A DNA stretch of 64,000 bases from positions 185,480 through 249,479 of the forward strand of contig NZ_QKTW01000015.1 in assembly GCF_003236175.1 (NCBI RefSeq), written 5' to 3'. A program made the translations under genes and the position numbers. A model generated the notes under the pieces. That model did not search any database. It was given only the letters and a program-made list of their open reading frames with translations, and was not told the DNA's origin. This document shows, piece by piece, positions 51,696 through 60,600 of this stretch (position 1 is the first letter of the stretch; each line of letters begins with the position of its first letter). Source of the DNA: Taibaiella soli. GTDB lineage: Bacteria; Bacteroidota; Bacteroidia; Chitinophagales; Chitinophagaceae.

Positions 51696-53334
51696 TTACC
51701 TGCACTCTTTTGATATCGATCAGATTCATAGCATTACTGCCAAAACCCTTTACTCTGTTTTGAACAAAATGTAAGATCTCATCATAAAAAAGCGGTACAA
51801 CAGGCGCATAACTCATTGCCAAACTATCCATAGAACGGTAAATTTTCCAGCGAGACGAATCTGGTGCAAGCATACTTTCATCGTACATCTTGTCGAAAGC
51901 TATATTGTGAAAACGTGTATAATTAGGGGGCGCCGGAAAGCGGCTGTTGAAAAAAGCGAGATATGTTTCCGCGTCGGGATAATCAGCGATCCACATAGCG
52001 CGGAAAAAAACGGACTGCGAGCGGCTCATCTGTTGGCGAAGAATGTTTGGCTGCATTGTTTCTACCTGCAATTGAATACCGACATCCTGCACCTGCGAAG
52101 CAACAAAGTTGACAATGTCCACATAATTATCCGGCGTCAGTACTTTTACCGGAGGTAAACCCTTTCCGCCAGGAAAACCTGCCTTGGCCAATAATTCTAG
52201 TGATTTTTTCGGATTATAATGGTAACCATACGAACCAGAACTATCAAATCCTGGCATTCCGGCAGGAATAAAACCGGATTCCGCGGGAATCCCTAATCCG
52301 TTTCTGAAATAGGTAACAATTTTCTTACGATCAATTGCATAATTAATCGCCTGGCGAACGAGCCGGTTATTAGTCGCCTGTCCATGCATCACTGGATTAG
52401 ATGTGTCCGTCAAAAAACCGAGATATTCCGTATTGAGGTATGTTCCTTTTTGAAGCTGAAATTTTGCCCTGTAATTTGCTTTCAGTTCACCTTTTTTTGA
52501 CAAAATCAGATCCTTGAATGACCCATCGATACCATTTACAAAGTCCAACTTACCTTGTAGAAACATTAAAAACTCCGTGGCCTTATTATCGACGAAAGAA
52601 ACCTGTACGGCATCAAGATAAGGCAACTGGCGCCCGGCGGTATCACGCTCCCAATAATTTGCATTTTTATGGAGTACCAAAACATTCCCTTCATCCCAGT
52701 ATTTTATCTGAAAAGGACCTGTGCCACAAGGGTGCGAGCGGAAATCCTTTCCCCATTTTTCAGCAACTTCTTTTGGCACGATGCTACAGTAAGGCATGCT
52801 CAGCATTTCGGGCAAAGGGCGAAACGGCTGGGACAAATGAATTTCAAGGGTCGAATCGTTTACCGCAACAAAAGGATTTTTTTCCCGTACTCTGCCATTG
52901 AATATCCAACCACCGGGTGAAGCCACTTTCGGATCCATTAAACGATCAAAGCTGTAAACTACATCCATCGCAGTCATACGCCTTCCTTTCCCGTCTGTAA
53001 AAACTTCATTATTCTGAAAAAAAACATCGTTGCGTAAATGAAAAGTGTAGATAAACCCAGTCGCATCCATTTCCCAACGAGTGGCAATTGACGCCTGCAA
53101 ATGCAAATGCTCATCCGTTTCCACCAACGTATTGTAGAGCATTTTGGTGGTCCACATTGGGTAAAGTTCCTTTGAAAATGCGGGATCCAGCGATTCCAGG
53201 TTACCGCTGGAAAGGTTTAGGTAAAAAACATTATTCGTATTTGTTTTTTCCTTTTTTCCGCAGGAGAAAAGAACTACCGAAAGCAATAAGCTCGTACAAA
53301 GACGGATTGAATATATTTTCCAGGTTGCGTTCAC
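51691..53334 (-). CDS. ABC-type peptide-binding lipoprotein (SBP_bac_5 family)
   Basis: 547 residues from GTG 53334; an ATG at 53397 is in frame but would put 21 polar residues before the signal, so the start is uncertain. The lipobox is LLLSVVLFSC, followed by GKKEK. Family 5 features: LSSGNLESLDPAFSKE, DVVYSFDRLMDP, CGTGPFQIKYWDEGN, QAINYAIDRKKIVTYF and the LLAKAGFPGGKGLPP region. It should bind oligopeptides (or another small solute) for an ABC importer, but no permease or ATPase gene is nearby. Single gene, convergent with the TPR gene. Confidence 0.88.
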   Translation of the reverse strand: MNATWKIYSIRLCTSLLLSVVLFSCGKKEKTNTNNVFYLNLSSGNLESLDPAFSKELYPMWTTKMLYNTLVETDEHLHLQASIATRWEMDATGFIYTFHLRNDVFFQNNEVFTDGKGRRMTAMDVVYSFDRLMDPKVASPGGWIFNGRVREKNPFVAVNDSTLEIHLSQPFRPLPEMLSMPYCSIVPKEVAEKWGKDFRSHPCGTGPFQIKYWDEGNVLVLHKNANYWERDTAGRQLPYLDAVQVSFVDNKATEFLMFLQGKLDFVNGIDGSFKDLILSKKGELKANYRAKFQLQKGTYLNTEYLGFLTDTSNPVMHGQATNNRLVRQAINYAIDRKKIVTYFRNGLGIPAESGFIPAGMPGFDSSGSYGYHYNPKKSLELLAKAGFPGGKGLPPVKVLTPDNYVDIVNFVASQVQDVGIQLQVETMQPNILRQQMSRSQSVFFRAMWIADYPDAETYLAFFNSRFPAPPNYTRFHNIAFDKMYDESMLAPDSSRWKIYRSMDSLAMSYAPVVPLFYDEILHFVQNRVKGFGSNAMNLIDIKRVQVK

Positions 53335-53621
53335 ACTTATAAAAATCCGATTAGATCTGAAATTTAATGCGCCTAAAAGTAAGAAATCGGAGCTCATATT
53401 AAAACAGATATCGCCTAGCTATAGACTGAGGAAAATTTAACAAATCCGCAGAAAATCTTACACAATTTAATTTGTCTCGGATTGGGCGGAAATATCAATG
53501 CAAACAAAATGAATATTGATTTAAATGCCTATGTAAAAATTGACACTTTTTTGCCGGCATTTTACGGTTTACTGGCACGGTGTTTAACGTATGAATAATA
53601 GAGAACTTCTCCAAGTTTTGT

Positions 53622-53629
53622 TATCTTTG
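53622..53629 (+). promoter_or_regulatory. -7 box TATCTTTG for pdxJ
   Basis: Perfect TAnnTTTG followed by CATC, 22 bp before the pdxJ ATG. Confidence 0.55.
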
Positions 53630-53651
53630 CATCAAAATCACTGTCAAACAT

Positions 53652-54371
53652 ATGACAACAAAACTTTCAGTGAACATCAATAAAATTGCCACTATCAGAA
53701 ACAGCAGAGGTGGTAATAACCCGAATGTGCTGAAAGCTGCCATAGATTGCCAGAATTTTGGTGCCGATGGAATCACCGTTCACCCGCGCCCCGACGAACG
53801 TCATATCCGCTATAGTGATGTTCGCGAAATAAAACCGATTATTACTACTGAATTCAATATTGAAGGAAACCCTAAAGAAGACAGTTTTGTACAATTAGTG
53901 CTAGAGGTGAAGCCTACTCAGGTAACACTTGTTCCTGATTCCCGAGACCAGCTTACTTCCAATCATGGCTGGGATACTATTAAAGAGCAGAAATTTCTAA
54001 CTGATATCATCGCCCTTTTTAAAAACGAAGGCATCCGCGTTTCCATCTTTACAGATCCGCAAGAAAGCATTGTGGCGGCCGCTGCCGATACCGGCACAGA
54101 CCGTGTGGAGTTGTATACAGAGGCGTATGCTGCTCATTTCCATAAAGACCCAATGGCCGCAATTGCAGATTATGCGGCTGCAGCCGATATCGCTTTTGCT
54201 AAAAACCTTGGCTTAAATGCCGGACACGACCTGGATTTACAAAATCTGGGATATTTCACAAAATCTGTTAAAAATCTGCTGGAAGTATCAATCGGACACG
54301 CACTGATTTCTGACGCGCTCTACTACGGTCTTGAAAACACGATACAGATGTACAAAAGGGTTTTATTCTAA
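53652..54371 (+). CDS. pdxJ: Pyridoxine 5'-phosphate synthase
   Basis: 239 residues. It condenses 1-deoxy-D-xylulose 5-phosphate with 3-amino-2-oxopropyl phosphate to make pyridoxine 5'-phosphate. Conserved elements: KLSVNINKIATIRNSRGG, the HPRPDERHIRYSD catalytic loop (two His), FNIEGN (Glu), QVTLVPDSRDQLTSNHGWD and the late histidine in NAGHDLDLQNL. Normal length, cytoplasmic. Stand-alone gene with its own promoter box. Confidence 0.96.
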   Translation: MTTKLSVNINKIATIRNSRGGNNPNVLKAAIDCQNFGADGITVHPRPDERHIRYSDVREIKPIITTEFNIEGNPKEDSFVQLVLEVKPTQVTLVPDSRDQLTSNHGWDTIKEQKFLTDIIALFKNEGIRVSIFTDPQESIVAAAADTGTDRVELYTEAYAAHFHKDPMAAIADYAAAADIAFAKNLGLNAGHDLDLQNLGYFTKSVKNLLEVSIGHALISDALYYGLENTIQMYKRVLF

Positions 54372-54474
54372 ATAAGCACTTGCCTATGTGACAGTTATAC
54401 ACTGTTTACGCAAATAAAATTTTATAAATAGCATTCTTTCAAAAGTGTTATTTGAAAAATTTATTTAAAACTTA

Positions 54475-54499
54475 TTCACATTTTTTCTCTGAATGTGAA
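54475..54499. other. Small hairpin in the leader region of the giant PKD gene
   Basis: TTCACATT (54475-54482) / AATGTGAA (54492-54499) with a 9-base loop, 120 bp before the ATG. The 247-bp gap otherwise shows only AT-rich sequence; no clear TAnnTTTG box. It could be a pdxJ terminator or an operator. Confidence 0.35.
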
Positions 54500-54618
54500 A
54501 ACGAGTTGTTAAATTCGTGGCGCTTATTGTAGGAATATTGTATCAAGTTTCCGGGGGGAAAAGAGTTCTGACTACAGGAATAAGCATTTGACCTTTCTAT
54601 TTTTTTATTTATTGCAAA

Positions 54619-57600
54619 ATGCGATTTATGCGTCGTTTACTTTACACGTTATTGTGTATAGGTATGGCTATAGGTCTGCCAGTGCGTTCTTTTGCACTTC
54701 AGGCAGCCTTTCAGGCCGTGCCTACCTTTAGTTGCTCGCCAGTACTGGTAAATTTTATTGACCAGAGTACAGGCACACCAATAAGCTGGAAATGGGATTT
54801 CGGGGATGGCACCGTCAATACCGACACTACGATCGCCAATGCGTCCCACACTTATTTTGGTGTCGGCACTTATACCGTGACACTCGTCGTTTGGGATGGC
54901 TCCACCTCTAGCTCGGTACAGCACATCGTTATTGTGAATCCCAAGCCCACGGTGAATTTCACAGCTAGCGACAGTAGTGTCTCCTGTGCACCAAAGACAG
55001 TCACGTTCAACAATACAACAACATTAGGCACCCCAGGTGCCGGCACATATAGCTGGGATTTCGGGGACGGGGGTACATCTACTGCCGCCAATCCGACATA
55101 CACCTACACCGTACCCGGAACTTATAATGTTACCCTTGTCGCTGTAAACAGTGGAGGGTGTACCCAATCATTTACAAAAAGCAGTTACATAACCGTATTG
55201 GCTAAGCCACATGCGGATTTTACTTCTGCAAATAATACCGCGTGTAATGCGCCCGCCAGCGTTTCTTTTACGAACGCATCAACAGGGAGCGCTTCCTATC
55301 AATGGAATTTTGGCGATGGCGGAACGTCAACAGCTGCGTCTCCGACACATACGTATACTGCATCAGGCACCTATACGGTGACCTTGATTGCATCAAATGG
55401 CAGCTGTACGGATACTATAACGAAGACAGGCTTTGTAAATGTAAGCAGCGGCCTTAATCCCGCATTTACTTACAGCTCACCTGCATGCGTAGGTCATCCT
55501 GTCACGTTTACAATAACGAATGCCTTTCCCTATGTCTTCTGGGATTTTGGTGACGGTACTACAGCAATAAATCTTGCAGCACCAACTCATGTTTACAGTG
55601 CACCAGGTAACTACACTGTCAAGCTTTATGGTGGCAACGGGACTTGCGTTGATTCTACCAGCACAGTGATAACTGTAAATGCCTCACCGACGGCCGGCTT
55701 TACAGCCACAAACACAATAAGCTGTTCAACCCCTTTAACTACCGCTTTTACTAACACCTCATCCGGAGGGAGCTATACATGGGATTTTGGTGACGGTACT
55801 ACTTCAACACAAACATCTCCTTCACATACTTACACATCATTTGGTACTTATTCTGTCCGACTTATCGCAACCGGCAATGGCGGATGCTCAGACACATTTA
55901 TTTCACCTAATCTGGTGCAAATTGTAGCACCAACGATATCTATCAGCGCTTCTCCAAATGCAGGTTGCCTTCCACTGACCACCACATTTTCTGCAAACAT
56001 AACATCACTAATTCCGGTAAGTACAATAACCTGGAACTTCGGTGACGGCAACACAGGCACCGGTGCAAACCCGACTCACACATATAGTGCGCTCGGTTCG
56101 TATACAGTAACTGCTACTATCACCACAACATCCGGTTGTACTGCCACGAGTAGCCCAATTACGATTAACGTAAACACTAAACCTACCGCAAATTTCACTG
56201 CGGCACCGACAACAGTTTGCCCGAACACGCCAGTTACATTCACAAATACGTCCACTGGCACTGTTACAACCTATACATGGCTCTTTGGAAACGGAACTAC
56301 GTCATCACAAACTAATCCGGTGATCTCCTACGACGATCCCGGTACTTATACAGTAACACTCATCGCAAATAATGGTGGCTGTACCGATACAATGGTTCAA
56401 TCCAATTTAATTTTGGTCCATCCTCCGAAGGCAGACTTTAATTACACCGTAAATTGTTCCAACCGGCTACAAGTGACCTTTACAGATGCATCGATAGGTG
56501 CGCAGGTATATTCCTGGGATTTTGGCGATGGTAATACGGCAACGGGTGTCACCAATCCGGTGCATACTTACGCTTCTAATAATAATGGAGTACCCTACAT
56601 TGTTAAACTAACAGTAACCAATACAACCTTTGGATGTACGGATACTATCGTCAAAAAAGTAAGACTTTTCCCTTTGGTTGCTCAATTCAGCAGCAACGAT
56701 ACCTCCATTTGTAAAAGTGGAACTGCAAATTTTACTGCAACATCAGACTCTAATTACGTCAGCTATACGTGGGATTTTGGAGACGGCAGTCCTGCTACTA
56801 CCACAACTACCAGTACTACCAGCCATGTATATTCAACGATTGGCTCTTACACGGTAATCCTTACTGTCAAAGATATTTATAACTGCTCCACTACAACTAC
56901 TCTGACGAATTACGTCAAAATAAAAGGACCGGTTGTTAGTTTTACTAATACGCCGGCTGTTGCATGCGCACCTGCATTAATTACATTTACGAACACCACA
57001 ACCTTTCCTCAGGGAACATCTACCAGCAGCTACGCTTGGAATTTCGGCGACGGTACCACAAGTACCCTGACTTCGCCAACGCACACCTATCCGACTGCCG
57101 GAACTTACACGGTAACACTCATAGCTTCGGATGCCAGTGGCTGTACCGACACTGCGACGCATATCGGCGCTGTAATCGTCAATAAGCCAACAGCAAGCTT
57201 TACAGCGAGTCCTACCAATGCTTGCTTAAATGTTCCGATAACATTTACAAACACATCAGTTGGCACTGGCACACTTACGTACAACTGGGATTTCGGCGAC
57301 GGTACCGGCTCTACCGCTACCAGCCCTTCGCATACGTACGCGGCAAATGGCACTTATACCATAAGATTAATTGCTACGGAAGGTGGCACATGTTCGGACA
57401 CCATGACGCAAACCGCGTACATCAACGTATCCAGCGTTGTCGCAGGTTTCAACATGAGTGACACTGCCGCAAATTGTCCTCCATTAACTGTTAACTTCAC
57501 TAACGTATCGACAGGGGCAACAAACTATTTCTGGAACTTCGGAAATGGCAACGTTTCTACCAGTCCCAACCCTACTAGTGTGTTCACGACTCCTGGCGTT

Positions 57601-60600
57601 TATCAGGTAAAACTGAAGGTAACCAATGCCTCGGGATGTGTGGATTCAATGATAAAGACCGTGACTGTTCATGGTCCTACAGGTAGCTTCTCAATAGCTC
57701 CGCTTTCCGGTTGCGCCCCGCTGACCATTACACTTACGGCCACAACATCGAATACCCAATATATTATCTGGGATTTCGACAATGGCACTACACTTACTAC
57801 CAGCAACAGCGTTTCTACTTATACTTACACATTACCGGGCAATTATGTTCCGAAATTGATAGCAAGCAATGGTGCCAACTGTGACCTACCAATCTACGGT
57901 GTGGATACAGTCAAGGTAGGCGGTATGACTGCCGCGATCAGTCATCAACCACCGTCCCTTTGCGGATCCGGCACCATAGCGTTTACTGATACCGTGTTCT
58001 CCACTACAGCCACGATAACAACGCGGAGCTGGACCTTCGACGACGGCGGGACAAGCACTGCTCATAACCCGTCTCATACTTATGCGACAGCAGGTACTTA
58101 TATCGTAAAATTAGTACTGACAAGTGCTGTGGGCTGTAAGGATACGGTTACGGATACCGTGCATATTCTTCCAAAACCTACCGTTAGCGGAGGCGGCAAC
58201 GTTTCATTCTGCGCGGGAGGGTCTACGACATTAACCGCAACGGGCGCTTCAACGTATGTCTGGTCTCCGGCAACGGGCTTGTCTTGCACAACATGCGCTT
58301 CGCCTGTTGCAAATCCGACAGGTACCACAACATATACCGTTGTAGGAACTGCTACAAACGGCTGTACCGATACCAATCAGGTCATCGTAACGGTCAACCC
58401 GCTACCGACGATCAGCGCCGGCAGTGACGTTTCCATTTGTAACGGCGCATCGGCAACCTTAACGGCAACTGGCGGTACAACTTATTCGTGGACCCCGGCC
58501 ACAGGCTTGTCTTGTACAAACTGTGCTTCGCCATCGGCCAACCCGGCAACAACAACTACCTATACGGTTACGGGAACTAACACCGCCGGTTGTTCCAACA
58601 CCGCTACAGTAACTGTGAACGTAACCGCAACTCCGATTATCAGCGGTGGTCCGAATCAAACTATTTGTACAGGATCTTCCACTACATTGAATGCTTCGGG
58701 TGGCGTTACTTATTCCTGGACGCCGGCTACCGGTTTATCTTGTACCAACTGTGCATCGCCAACAGCAAATCCAGCTACAACTACGACTTATACCGTAACA
58801 GGAACTGCCGCAGGCGGATGTACCGGAACTGCGCAAGTAACGGTGACTGTTACCAATTTACCACCGGTAAGTGCGGGCCCTAATACGGCAATTTGTAATG
58901 GCAGCAGCACAACTTTAAATGCAACAGGTGCTACTACTTATTCATGGACCCCTGCTACTGGCTTATCTTGTACAAACTGTGCTTCACCAACAGCAAATCC
59001 AACTACGACGACGACTTATACTGTAACTGGTGTCGCAACCGGTGGATGTAGCAATACCAGCACGGTAACCATAACAGTGAATCCACTGCCAACCATCAGC
59101 GCCGGCAGTAACCAGACGATCTGTTCTGGCAACTCTACCACATTGACCGCGACAGGCGGTACTTCTTATACATGGACACCTGCTACCGGCTTATCTTGTA
59201 CAAACTGTGCTTCGCCGACAGCCAATCCAACCGCTACAACCACTTATACAGTTACCGGAACAGATGCCAATACTTGTAGCAACACGGCTCAGGTGACAGT
59301 AAATGTAACTGCACCGCCAACTATCAGCGGTGGGCCGAATCAAACTATTTGTACAGGTTCTTCCACTACATTGAATGCTTCGGGCGGCGTTACTTATTCC
59401 TGGACACCAGCTACCGGATTGTCTTGTACCAACTGTGCCTCACCAACAGCAAATCCGGCTACAACTACGACTTATACCGTAACAGGAACCGCCGCAGGCG
59501 GATGTACCGGAACTGCGCAAGTAACAGTGACCGTTACCAATTTACCACCGGTAAGTGCGGGCCCTAATGCAGCAATTTGTAATGGCAGCAGCACAACATT
59601 AAATGCAACAGGTGCTACTACTTATTCATGGACCCCTGCTACTGGCTTGTCTTGTACAAACTGTGCTTCACCAACAGCAAATCCAACTACGACGACGACT
59701 TATACTGTAACTGGTGTCGCAACCGGTGGATGTAGCAATACCAGCACGGTAACCATAACGGTGAATCCACTGCCAACTATCAGCGCGGGCAGCAACCAGA
59801 CGATCTGTTCTGGCAACTCTACCACATTGACGGCGACAGGCGGTACTTCTTATACATGGACACCTGCGACTGGCTTATCTTGTACAAACTGTGCTTCACC
59901 GACAGCCAATCCAACTACTACAACTACATACACCGTTACCGGAACCGATGCTAATACTTGTAGCAACACCGCTCAGGTAACTGTGAATGTAAATACACCG
60001 CCAACTATCAGCGCGGGTACAAACCAGACGATCTGTACAGGGGCTTCCACTACGCTTACTGCAACGGGTGGTGTTTCCTACTCTTGGTCTCCTGCAACAG
60101 GCTTGTCTTGTACCAACTGCGCTTCGCCAACGGCCAATCCAACTACTACGACTACCTATACGGTAACCGGAACGGGCGCAAATGGCTGTACCGCTACTTC
60201 TACAGTAACGGTAACGGTAACTAACCTGCCAACAGTAAGTGGCGGTCCAAACGCTGCGATCTGTAATGGTGCGGCGACAACTCTTAATGCAACAGGAGCC
60301 ACTACTTATTCATGGTCGCCTGCTACAGGATTATCTTGTACCAGCTGTGCATCGCCGGTAGCGAACCCTACGTCAACAACTACTTACACCGTAACGGGTA
60401 CCGCCACTGGTGGATGTAGTAATACCGCGCAGGTAACAGTAACGGTAAATCCACTGCCAACTATCAGCGCTGGCAGCAATCAAACAATTTGCGCAGGTGG
60501 ATCTGTAACACTAACCGCAACAGGTGGCACTACTTACTCATGGACGCCGACAACCGGTTTGTCTTGTACTACATGTGCTTCACCTGTAGCAAGCCCAACG

